Of a stretch of 14,334 bases of DNA, positions 1 through 6,698 are shown piece after piece. Position numbers and translations under genes: made by a program. The stretch is from the NCBI GenBank assembly GCA_027346765.1, contig DAIERN010000016.1, forward strand, positions 1 to 14,334, read 5' to 3'. The DNA is from Chloroflexota bacterium (GTDB taxonomy: Bacteria > Chloroflexota > Limnocylindria > Limnocylindrales > CSP1-4). The stretch's first letter is position 1, and the number at the start of each line of letters is the position of its first letter. The notes below the pieces were generated by a model, which had not been told where the DNA came from, did no database searches, and saw only the letters and a program-made list of their open reading frames with translations.

Positions 1-2
1 GT

Positions 3-911
3 CTGGGCGGGTACGGTGGGCGGCGCCTTGCCGCGCTGCTTGGCCGGGTTGGCCTCTGGAGCTTTGCGCTGCAACGCCTGGCGGCGCGCGATGAGATCGA
101 TGCCGCGCGGCAGCTCGAAGCGCTGCGTTACCCCAGCCTGTGGATCCCTGAAAGCCTGGGCAGCAAGGACGCCATGGCCCACGCCGCGCTGCTGCTCGGG
201 GGCACGGACAGGATCCCTATCGGGACCGGCATAGCCAACATCCACGCGCGCGACCCCATGGCCATGGCCAACGGCGCGCGGGCGCTGGGCGAGGCCTACC
301 CGGATCGCTTCGTGCTGGGCATCGGCGTATCACATGCGCCCAGCGTCGAGATGCGCGGCGGCGACTACGGCAAGCCGCTCGTCCAGATGGAGCGATACCT
401 CGACGCCATGAACGCGGTCCAATACGCGGCGCCGGAGCCCAATCCGCCCGTGCCGCTCGTGCTGGCCGCGCTTGGCCCAAGGATGCTCGAGCTCGCTGCA
501 CAGCGCGCGGACGGGGCGCATCCCTACTTCGTCCCCGTGGAGCACACCCCGATCGCGCGCCGGCACCTCGGTCCGGAGCCCTGCCTGGCGACGGAGGTCA
601 CCGCGGTCCTGACCACCGACCGATCAGCCGGCATCGACATCGCCCGCCGCTTCGCCCACAACTACCTGGTGCTGCCCAACTACGCCAACAACCTGCGCCG
701 GCTGGGCTGGTCGGACGCCGACATCGAGTCGGAGAGCGACAAGCTGATTGACGCGGTCGTGGTAATCGGCGACGTCGAGGCGATCGTCAAGCGCGTGAAC
801 GATCATCTCGCTGCCGGGGCCGACCACGTTTGCGTACAGATCCGGGCTGAGAAATCGACCGACCCGGCCGTCGGGGCCTTTCGCGAGCTGGCGGCGGCGT
901 TGCGCCTTTAG
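3..911 (+). CDS. F420-dependent LLM-class oxidoreductase (luciferase-like), 5' partial
   Basis: The frame is open from the left edge to the TAG at 909-911, giving 302 visible residues. It reads LGRVGLWSFALQ early on, then YPSLWIPES, IPIGTGIANIHARDP, and DRFVLGIGVSHAP. This pattern is typical of luciferase-like TIM-barrel flavin oxidoreductases, and most like the F420-dependent TIGR03620-type subfamily. Such enzymes transfer hydride between coenzyme F420 (or FMN) and a substrate in the cytosol; the substrate cannot be told from sequence. No ATG, GTG or TTG lies in frame before the ATG at 174. Starting there would remove about 57 residues that belong to the first barrel strand and helix, so the real start is probably upstream of the window. 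The stop overlaps that of the convergent hydrolase gene. The family call is firm; F420 rather than FMN is inferred from subfamily resemblance. Confidence 0.85.
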   Translation: MGGYGGRRLAALLGRVGLWSFALQRLAARDEIDAARQLEALRYPSLWIPESLGSKDAMAHAALLLGGTDRIPIGTGIANIHARDPMAMANGARALGEAYPDRFVLGIGVSHAPSVEMRGGDYGKPLVQMERYLDAMNAVQYAAPEPNPPVPLVLAALGPRMLELAAQRADGAHPYFVPVEHTPIARRHLGPEPCLATEVTAVLTTDRSAGIDIARRFAHNYLVLPNYANNLRRLGWSDADIESESDKLIDAVVVIGDVEAIVKRVNDHLAAGADHVCVQIRAEKSTDPAVGAFRELAAALRL

Positions 912-1675
912 GCCGCCGGAGTGTTGGCGTGGACGAATTCGAGGACGCGCTTCCAGGCGTCCGCCGAGTCGGTCGCGAACTCATCGGCCTTGCGATCGAA
1001 GAAGGAGTGGGCCGCGTCCTTGTAGGTGATCACCTCGTGCGGCGCGCCGGCGCCCGCGAGCGCGGCCCGGTAGGACTCGACCACCTGCGCGCTGATGCCC
1101 TGGTCCGCGCCACCAAAGATTGCGAGGATGGGCGAAGCGTTGGCCGCCACGCGGTCGATTGGCGCCGGCACCCCAGCTTTGTCGCCCACCGGCCAGCCGT
1201 AGAACCCAATGTCGCCGGCCATTGCGAGCTCGTCTTCCGAGGCGAGCAGCAGCGACAGCCGCCCGCCGAAGCAGAAGCCCACGCTGAACACGCCGCGCAC
1301 GCCGGGCCAGGTCTCGATCTCGCGCCGCGCGGCGACGATGTCGGCGCGCAGCCCCGGCCAGGTCACGTGGGCGACATGCGCGCTGTGATCGAAGCCGGCG
1401 GGCCGCGGCGCGGCCCCCGCCGTGCGCCCGAAGTAGTCGATCGCCAGCGCGGCAACGCCCGCCTCGGCAAAGCGCAGCGCCAGCTCTTCGTAGAACGTGA
1501 ACAGGCCGCGCACGTCGGGCAGGATGATCATGCCCGCGCCGTTGGGCTGGGCAGGCTGGGCGGCGAAGGCGGCAAAGTCGGTCCCGTCGGCCGCGTGGAG
1601 GGTGATCCGCTTGCCGTCCACGGCAGCGCCGGCAATCGGGGGAATGGGTGGGTGGCTGTCTTCCTCGAAACACAT
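908..1675 (-). CDS. Dienelactone hydrolase family protein
   Basis: This is a 255-aa alpha/beta hydrolase. The nucleophile elbow is GFCFGG with Cys135, as in dienelactone hydrolases that use a cysteine instead of serine. The other triad members are Asp191 in GGADQGI and His223 in AAHSFFD. An early strand reads GMIILPDVRGL (about 48-58), also typical of the family. The length fits (230-260 aa is usual). The classic reaction opens dienelactone to maleylacetate in chlorocatechol breakdown. No other catechol-pathway gene is nearby, so the substrate here is open. The ATG at 1675 lacks a clear Shine-Dalgarno sequence, and the first 15-20 residues are outside the conserved fold, so an internal start is possible. 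It is convergent with the LLM oxidoreductase (the stops share bases 909-910) and divergent from valS. Confidence 0.88.
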   Translation of the reverse strand: MCFEEDSHPPIPPIAGAAVDGKRITLHAADGTDFAAFAAQPAQPNGAGMIILPDVRGLFTFYEELALRFAEAGVAALAIDYFGRTAGAAPRPAGFDHSAHVAHVTWPGLRADIVAARREIETWPGVRGVFSVGFCFGGRLSLLLASEDELAMAGDIGFYGWPVGDKAGVPAPIDRVAANASPILAIFGGADQGISAQVVESYRAALAGAGAPHEVITYKDAAHSFFDRKADEFATDSADAWKRVLEFVHANTPAA

Positions 1676-1772
1676 GGGCGTGATGGTAGATGCAGATGCT
1701 GTCTTCGCAGCGACGCCTGCGGGCTGCTGCTGCGCGTCTGCGCGCGGCTCCCGGTCAAAGCCCGGCAGCCGC

Positions 1773-1781
1773 TGCTAGACT
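1773..1781 (+). promoter_or_regulatory. Extended -10 promoter of the T-box/valS transcript
   Basis: TGCTAGACT matches an extended -10 element (TGn plus TAGACT, 4 of 6 with TATAAT). It would place the transcription start near 1788-1789, just before the first conserved T-box bases at about 1795. No good -35 is present; CGGTCA at 1752-1757 with an 18-bp spacer is the best candidate. The same nine bases occur before fhaA at 7521-7529, which supports a real promoter word. Assignment is inferred from pattern and position. Confidence 0.5.
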
Positions 1782-1794
1782 TGCCGCTCGTTCT

Positions 1795-2030
1795 GATGAC
1801 CGGAAGGAGTAGCGCCGCTCCGGCCTGAGCAGAGAGTCCGGCGAAGGTGAGAGCCGGGCAGGCACCGTGGCGCGAACGTCGTCCGCGAGGAGCGCGGGTC
1901 CGCCCGATAGCGCGGCAAGAGGGTGCCCGGATATGCGCCCGCGGGATGACCGCGGTACGGCCAGCACCAAACCAGCAGGTGGTACCACGACCCCGTTCGT
2001 CCGCTGGACGATCGGGGCGTTTTGATTTTG
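1795..2030 (+). promoter_or_regulatory. T-box leader (tRNA-Val-sensing riboswitch) of valS
   Basis: Several conserved T-box parts occur in the right order. GGAGTAG (1806-1812) fits the 5' GA/K-turn region. AGAGAG (1831-1836) is followed by a hairpin, CCGGC (1838-1842) with GCCGG (1853-1857), that encloses GGTG (1846-1849), as in the distal end of Stem I. GAACGTCGTCC (1874-1884) resembles the specifier loop, with GTC (1878-1880), a valine codon. GACC (1798-1801) and GGTC (1897-1900) could close Stem I. AGGTGGTACCACG (1977-1989) is the T-box proper. Its TGGT bulge pairs with an ACCA acceptor end, which fits the A discriminator of tRNA-Val. A terminator follows at once. By family knowledge, uncharged tRNA-Val would stabilise the antiterminator and allow valS expression. 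The identity is strong; the exact specifier register is inferred. Confidence 0.9.
1988..2029 (+). terminator. Rho-independent terminator of the T-box leader
   Basis: The arm at 1988-2002 pairs with 2006-2019 around a three-base loop GCT. It has 13 base pairs with one T-T mismatch (1996/2012) and one bulged A (1990). TTTTGATTTT follows at 2020-2029. The 5' arm starts inside the T-box motif, so antiterminator and terminator exclude each other. This indicates transcriptional rather than translational control. Confidence 0.88.
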
Positions 2031-2038
2031 GAGACAGA

Positions 2039-4009
2039 GTGGCGCTCGCGAAGTCCAAAGAGACCGATATGGCGCCGGCCTACCAGCCCGGTGACGTGGA
2101 GCCACAGATCTACCAGCGCTGGCTGGATGCGGACGTCTTCCGGCCCGACGGCGCGGGCAGTCGCGCGGATTGGTCCAGGCCGCCCTTCGTGATCACCCAG
2201 CCGCCGCCCAACATCACCGGGTCGCTCCACACGGGTCACGCGCTGACCGCCACCGTCGAGGACCTGATGATCCGCCGCGCCCGGATGCAGGGCTTCCCCA
2301 CGCTGTGGCTGCCCGGCGTGGACCACGCGTCGATCTCCGCCCAGGTCGTGCTCGACAGGATCATCGCCAAGGACGGCGAGACGCGAAACTCGCTTGGCCG
2401 CGAGCGCTATCTCGAGCGGATGTGGCAGTTCATCAACGAGACGCGCGAACAGATCGGCAATCAGCACCGCCGGCTGGGTGCGTCGGTGGACTGGAACCGG
2501 CTGCGCTTCACGATGGACGAGGGCTCGGCCCGCGCCGTTCGGGTGGCCTTCAAGCGGCTGTACGACCAAGGGCTCGCCTATCGCGGTGAGCAGCTCATCA
2601 ACTGGTGCCCGCGCGACCTCACGAGCGTGTCCGATCTCGAGGTCATTGCCACGCCGACCAAGGGCACGCTGTGGAGCGTGCGCTACCACATTGTTGACGA
2701 CGCCGGCCGGCCCAGCCCGACAGAGACCATCACGGTGGCAACGACGCGCCCGGAGACCATCCTGGGCGACACCGCCGTCGCAGTGCACCCGGGTGATGAG
2801 CGGTACGCCGGGTTGGTCGGTCGGAAGGTCCTCATTCCATTCGTGGATCGGATCGTGCCCATCATCGCCGACGACGTCGTGCGCCAGGACTTCGGCACGG
2901 GCGCGGTCAAGATCACGCCCGCCCACGATCAGGACGACTTCGAGACCGGCAAGCGTCACGGGCTGCCGTTGATCGACGTGATGACCGATGACGGCCGCAT
3001 CAACGAGCACGGCGGTGCATTTGCCGGGCTGACGCTCGACGGGGCGCGCCAGCAGATCCTCGACGAGCTGCGCGAGCGCGGCGATCTGGTAAGTGAGCAG
3101 CCGCACGACATGGTCCTGGGCCGGTGCGAGCGCAGCGGCGACGTTATCGAGCCGCGGCTCAAGGTCCAGTGGTTCGTCCGGGCCAAGCCCATGGCGGAGA
3201 AGGCGATGGCCGCGGTCAACGAAGGCCGCACGACGTTCATCCAGGCGCATCACCGCAAGGTGTTCTTCGACTGGATGGAGAACATCCACGACTGGAACGT
3301 GAGCCGCCAGCTGTGGTGGGGCCACCGCATCCCGGCGTGGTACTGCCCCGACGGCCACATCACGGTGTCCGACGCCCTCGAGGGCCCGGACGCGTGCGAG
3401 ACGTGCGCCAGGCCACGCCCCGAGCTGCGCCAGGAAGAGGACATCTTCGACACCTGGTTCTCAAGCGGCCTCTGGCCGTTCTCGACGCTGGGCTGGCCGG
3501 ACGCCACGTCCGACCTGGCGAAGTACTACCCGACCACCGTCATGGAGACCGGCTACGACATCCTCTTCTTCTGGGTCGCCCGGATGATGATGCTGGCTGA
3601 GACGCTGACCGGCCGCGAGCCCTTCAGGTACGTCTACCTGCACGGCATCGTGCGCGACCCGCTGGGCCAGAAGATGTCCAAGTCGAAGGGCAACGTGGTC
3701 TCGCCCGCTGGGCGTGATCAACGAGCTCGGCGCCGATGCCCTGCGCTTTGCGCTGCTCCACGGCCCCGAGCCCAGCCAGGACCAGAAGATGTCGCGCCCG
3801 CGCCTCGAGGATGCGCGCAACTTCGCCAACAAGATCTGGAACGCGGCGCGTTTCGTGTTGAGCGTCCGTCCGGCGGAGATACCGGCCGACTTCCAGCTGG
3901 GCCTCGTCGACACCAGCCACCTGGGACCGGCCGATCTCTGGATCCTGGAGCGCTGCGCCGCGACGCTCGACGCGGTCGAAGCGGCCTACGCCAGCTTCGA
4001 GTTCGGTGA
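2039..4009 (+). CDS. valS: Valyl-tRNA synthetase, N-terminal part (frameshifted)
   Basis: ValRS charges tRNA-Val with valine in the cytosol. Numbering from the GTG at 2039, the class I signature PPPNITGSLHTGH is at 55-67 (HIGH motif as HTGH). The CP1 editing domain shows TTRPETILGDTAVAVHP. Later come WWGHRIPAWYC, DTWFSSGLWPFS, GYDILFFWVARMM, and KMSKS at 545-549. Homology ends at about residue 556 (base 3706); the remaining residues to the stop at 4009 are out of frame. Removing one C from the CCC at 3704-3706 restores the family sequence and gives a 907-aa protein, a normal length. The GTG has GGAG at 2030-2033 directly after the leader terminator. ATG at 2069 is the alternative start. The open frame extends upstream to 1847 but crosses the T-box, so that part is rejected. 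Confidence 0.9.
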   Translation: MALAKSKETDMAPAYQPGDVEPQIYQRWLDADVFRPDGAGSRADWSRPPFVITQPPPNITGSLHTGHALTATVEDLMIRRARMQGFPTLWLPGVDHASISAQVVLDRIIAKDGETRNSLGRERYLERMWQFINETREQIGNQHRRLGASVDWNRLRFTMDEGSARAVRVAFKRLYDQGLAYRGEQLINWCPRDLTSVSDLEVIATPTKGTLWSVRYHIVDDAGRPSPTETITVATTRPETILGDTAVAVHPGDERYAGLVGRKVLIPFVDRIVPIIADDVVRQDFGTGAVKITPAHDQDDFETGKRHGLPLIDVMTDDGRINEHGGAFAGLTLDGARQQILDELRERGDLVSEQPHDMVLGRCERSGDVIEPRLKVQWFVRAKPMAEKAMAAVNEGRTTFIQAHHRKVFFDWMENIHDWNVSRQLWWGHRIPAWYCPDGHITVSDALEGPDACETCARPRPELRQEEDIFDTWFSSGLWPFSTLGWPDATSDLAKYYPTTVMETGYDILFFWVARMMMLAETLTGREPFRYVYLHGIVRDPLGQKMSKSKGNVVSPAGRDQRARRRCPALCAAPRPRAQPGPEDVAPAPRGCAQLRQQDLERGAFRVERPSGGDTGRLPAGPRRHQPPGTGRSLDPGALRRDARRGRSGLRQLRVR

Positions 4010-4763
4010 GGTGGCGCGCCTGCTGTACGACGCCATCTGGAATGACTTCTGCGACTGGTACGTGGAGCTGGCCAAGATTGGCCTCGCCGACGCGGCATCA
4101 GCGCCAGAGCGCAAGCGCGCCATCTGGTCATGCCTCACGTGGGTGCTCGATGTGTACCTGCGCCTGCTGCATCCGCTCATGCCCATGCTGACCGAGGAGA
4201 TCTGGGGCAAGCTGCCCCATCGGCCGAGCGACCCTGAGCTGCTGATCGTGGCGCCATGGCCGCTGGCCGGCGAGGCTGCCGTGAGCGCGGACGCACGGCT
4301 CGCGGAAGGGGCCACGGCGCTGATCGATCTCGTGACGGCCATCCGCGCGGCGCGGGCCGAGTCAGGCATCGAGGCGAGTGACATTCTGCCGGCACAGATC
4401 TACCTCGCTGACGGGCCGGCCCGCGCCGCCTACGGCCAGATGGCGGCCGCGCTCGCACGGCTGGGGCGCGTCCAGCCGGTGCTCGTCGAGGATCGTGCCG
4501 CGCTGGCTGACGGATTGGCCGTCGTGACCGCTGTCGCCGAGGCGCGCCTCACCCGGTCGGCCGCAGATCGCGAGCGTGAGCAGGCGCGCTTGGAAAAGGA
4601 GCTGCGCAACGTGGACGCCCAGCTCGCGGCCACCAACGCGCGGCTGGCCGACAGCGGCTTTACCGGCCGCGCCCCGGCCGAAGTTGTTGAACAGACCCGG
4701 CGCCGCGCGGCAGAGTTGGCCGAGCAGTCGGCCGCGCTCAAATCACGCTTGAAGGGGAGCTAG
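3714..4763 (+). CDS. valS: Valyl-tRNA synthetase, C-terminal part (frameshifted)
   Basis: This frame continues ValRS directly after the break: GVINELGADALRFALL follows KMSKSKGNVVSP(L) in normal family order. It then has the anticodon-binding helical domain (WILERCAATLDAVE, YDAIWNDFCDWYVELAK, HPLMPMLTEEIW). It ends in the C-terminal coiled-coil arm (EREQARLEKELRNVDAQL to the end) that binds the tRNA elbow. A GTG at 3714 could start translation, but there is no clear ribosome-binding site, and this part alone cannot aminoacylate. Read it together with the 2039 entry as one gene. The cause may be a sequencing or assembly indel, a genuine mutation, or, least likely, recoding. ValRS is essential and normally single-copy, so an intact frame in the organism is expected. 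Confidence 0.88.
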   Translation: MINELGADALRFALLHGPEPSQDQKMSRPRLEDARNFANKIWNAARFVLSVRPAEIPADFQLGLVDTSHLGPADLWILERCAATLDAVEAAYASFEFGEVARLLYDAIWNDFCDWYVELAKIGLADAASAPERKRAIWSCLTWVLDVYLRLLHPLMPMLTEEIWGKLPHRPSDPELLIVAPWPLAGEAAVSADARLAEGATALIDLVTAIRAARAESGIEASDILPAQIYLADGPARAAYGQMAAALARLGRVQPVLVEDRAALADGLAVVTAVAEARLTRSAADREREQARLEKELRNVDAQLAATNARLADSGFTGRAPAEVVEQTRRRAAELAEQSAALKSRLKGS

Positions 4764-4768
4764 CAGCC

Positions 4769-5506
4769 ATGCCGTTGCCATTCATCGGTCGCAAGAAGGC
4801 GCCGCCAAAGAGAGCCCCGGAGCGCGTGCGCATTCCGCCCGACACCATCGACTTCGAGCTGCATTCGCTCAAGCACCAGTACCAGACGATGAGCAGTCAC
4901 GGCGTCCGGACCCCGGCCGCGCACGACATCGATCAGCGCCTGCCTGATCTGCTGACCGGCTTCGCCCAAGGGCCGGTCGAGTTGATCGAGCCGTTGCCGG
5001 TCGATTTCGAGGATGCCGCGCCGTCGATCGTTCGACCTGAGGCGGCGCTCCAGTGGATCAACGCTCACCACGGCCGAACGCCGCTCGCGCGGACCGCGCT
5101 GTACGTTTTCGAATCGCTCGACGTCGTTGATCTCGCGTACGAGACGCACGCCCTCGCCCTGCTGAGTGGCGATCTCGACGGGGAGGGCTACCCGCGCTTC
5201 GACGCGATCTACGGCGGTCCGGTCAGCTACTGGGATGAAGCCACGGGCGAGCTCATCGTGCGCTTCCTGCTGGGCTGGGGCGGCGAGGGCGTGCGCGGCG
5301 ATACCCAGCGCATCGCTCAGAAGCTGCTTGCCCGCCTCATGGGCAACCTGCTCGCCACCCACGACGCGACCGAGCTCGCCCAGGTCGAGCGACCGGTCGC
5401 GCATGCCGGCGCCCGGCGCGAGCCGTGCTCGCACTGTGGTTTCACCGCCATCGACCGCCGCTCGCAGTATTGCCCCAAGTGCGGCATGCGCACGGCCAGG
5501 GGTTAG
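4769..5506 (+). CDS. Unrecognised protein with C-terminal zinc ribbon, downstream of valS
   Basis: This 245-aa protein is not recognised. The N-terminus is basic (GRKKAPPKRAPERVR). The middle is a mixed alpha/beta region without membrane segments, including RTALYVFESLDVVDLAYETHA (about 108-128, listed in part), GGPVSYWDEATGEL (149-162), and RFLLGWGGEGVRGDT (165-179). It ends in a compact zinc ribbon, C220-x2-C223 and C235-x2-C238. The ATG is five bases after the valS stop, with a purine-rich AGGGGAG about ten bases upstream. A GTG-start zinc-ribbon gene follows two bases after its stop, so the three genes are probably co-transcribed under T-box control. A role in translation or RNA binding would fit the context but is only a guess. 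It is a real gene by codon pattern, ribosome-binding site and tight packing. Confidence 0.72.
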   Translation: MPLPFIGRKKAPPKRAPERVRIPPDTIDFELHSLKHQYQTMSSHGVRTPAAHDIDQRLPDLLTGFAQGPVELIEPLPVDFEDAAPSIVRPEAALQWINAHHGRTPLARTALYVFESLDVVDLAYETHALALLSGDLDGEGYPRFDAIYGGPVSYWDEATGELIVRFLLGWGGEGVRGDTQRIAQKLLARLMGNLLATHDATELAQVERPVAHAGARREPCSHCGFTAIDRRSQYCPKCGMRTARG

Positions 5507-5508
5507 AC

Positions 5509-5808
5509 GTGCCGCTCTACGACTACATCTGCACGAACGGCCACATCACCGAAGTGATGCACGGAGTTAACGATCCGGGGCCCGCCGAATGTGAGCGCTG
5601 CGGCGCCGAGATGCGCAAACTGTTGTCGACACCTGCGATCGTGTTCAAGGGCTCCGGCTGGGCCAAGAAGGACCGATCGAGCAAGCCCTCTCCCAAGGCG
5701 AAGACCACTGATGCCAAATCGACCCAGTCAGGCACCGACTCCGGCGGTTCAGGATCGGATTCCGGCAGCTCAAGCTCAAGCAGCTCCGGTACCGCCGGCG
5801 ACGGCTGA
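5509..5808 (+). CDS. FmdB-family zinc-ribbon regulatory-type protein
   Basis: This 99-aa protein starts MPLYDYICTNGH, the typical FmdB/putative-regulator N-terminus. Likely zinc ligands are C8, H12, C28 and C31. The first half uses the C-x3-H (CTNGH) variant instead of the C-x2-C of many members. The segment AEMRKLLSTPAIVFKGSGWAKKD (27-55 region) follows the family order, with the usual FKGSGW motif before a variable tail. The tail is lysine-rich and then Gly/Ser-rich, with seven serines in a row near the end. The GTG at 5509 lies two bases after the preceding stop, with AGGGG just upstream. The family is tied to formamidase regulation only by name; its true role is unknown. The last 98 bp overlap the next gene. 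Confidence 0.85.
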   Translation: MPLYDYICTNGHITEVMHGVNDPGPAECERCGAEMRKLLSTPAIVFKGSGWAKKDRSSKPSPKAKTTDAKSTQSGTDSGGSGSDSGSSSSSSSGTAGDG

Positions 5809-6697
5809 ATCGGGGCCCGTCAAGCGCCCGTCCGCGCTCGATCGACTGCGGCAGCAGGTCGACGCGATCGCGCAGCGGATAACCCGCAACCGGTATGTCA
5901 AGCCCGTCCTCGACGTGATCGGGGTCGCCAATGACACCGGCGCCACGCTCTTTGCCGCGGCGTTGGCGTTTGGCACTCTCTTCGCGTTCATCCCATTGGT
6001 GCTGCTGATGTCCGGCGTCATCGGCTGGTTGGTCGAGGACCCCGTGCAGCGTGGCGTCCTGCTCAGTCAGCTCGTGAGCTACGTGCCGCCTCTGGCAGAC
6101 TTCTTCCGGACGTCGCTGGAAGGCGTCGTGGCCGGTCGCGGCGCCCTGTCGGTCATTGGGGTCATCGGCCTGCTGTGGGGCGCGAGCGCGTTCTATGGCG
6201 TGCTCGACGAGGTCATGCGCCGGATCTTCATTGGCGGCGGGCCGCGCAACGAGATCTCGCGCCGCGTCCGCGGCTTCGCCACGATCGCCATCCTGCTGCT
6301 CGTGATCGTTGGCACGATCTCGCTCGGCGGTGTGTGGGCGACGCTGGGCGAGCTGGTCGGCAACGGGCTTGTCTGGGGTTACGCCGCGCCGCTGATCACG
6401 CCGGGAGCGATGATCCTCGTCGCGCTGGCGGTCTACCTGTTCGTGCCCACCGCGCCGCCAACGCTGCGTGAGGCGCTATGGCCGGCCGTCGCCGTCGGCA
6501 TCGCCATCGGCATCCTGACTGACCTGTTCAGCCTGATCGCGCCGCTGCTGATCGGCGGGATGTCCGGCTTTGGGATCGTCGCCACTGTGTTTGGCGCCCT
6601 GGTGTGGTTGAACTTCAGCTATCAGATCCTGCTCTTCGGCGCGGCCTGGGCGCGGGTCCGACGCGATCGCGCGGCCCATCTTGCCGGTGCGGGATGA
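5711..6697 (+). CDS. YihY/virulence factor BrkB family membrane protein
   Basis: This 328-aa integral membrane protein belongs to the family once called ribonuclease BN, a name since withdrawn. After a Pro/Ala-rich cytoplasmic start (1-40) and a polar helix (41-65) it has about six hydrophobic segments: roughly 77-107, 144-164, 188-210, 222-246, 257-282 and 287-313. Family-like features include ALAFGTLFAFIPLVLL, YGVLDEVMRRIF, and the last helix FGALVWLNFSYQILLFGAAW. The ATG at 5711 lies inside the fmdB-like gene. No other ATG, GTG or TTG occurs in frame until about 5911, which would cut close to the first membrane helix. A 98-bp overlap in a different frame therefore seems real. The family's function is unclear; transport and envelope roles have been proposed. 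It converges with the gene on -, with one base between the two stops. Confidence 0.88.
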   Translation: MPNRPSQAPTPAVQDRIPAAQAQAAPVPPATAESGPVKRPSALDRLRQQVDAIAQRITRNRYVKPVLDVIGVANDTGATLFAAALAFGTLFAFIPLVLLMSGVIGWLVEDPVQRGVLLSQLVSYVPPLADFFRTSLEGVVAGRGALSVIGVIGLLWGASAFYGVLDEVMRRIFIGGGPRNEISRRVRGFATIAILLLVIVGTISLGGVWATLGELVGNGLVWGYAAPLITPGAMILVALAVYLFVPTAPPTLREALWPAVAVGIAIGILTDLFSLIAPLLIGGMSGFGIVATVFGALVWLNFSYQILLFGAAWARVRRDRAAHLAGAG

Positions 6698-6698
6698 C

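Noticed and set aside
929..1828. 299-codon open frame on + opposite the hydrolase
   Set aside because: Arg/Gly/His-rich antisense shadow with no family features; the - strand has a full catalytic triad.
1847..2038. Upstream extension of the valS frame
   Set aside because: The frame is open, but it lies within the T-box leader and terminator and has no ValRS homology; GTG 2039 with GGAG fits better.
1775..3358. 527-codon open frame on - opposite valS
   Set aside because: It mirrors valS codon bias (GC-rich third positions), shows no recognisable domain, and crosses the T-box; valS motifs on + are unambiguous.
3704..3707. Programmed frameshifting in valS
   Set aside because: CCC-G is not a known slippery site and no stimulatory hairpin or stop codon close to the site was seen; an indel is the simpler explanation.
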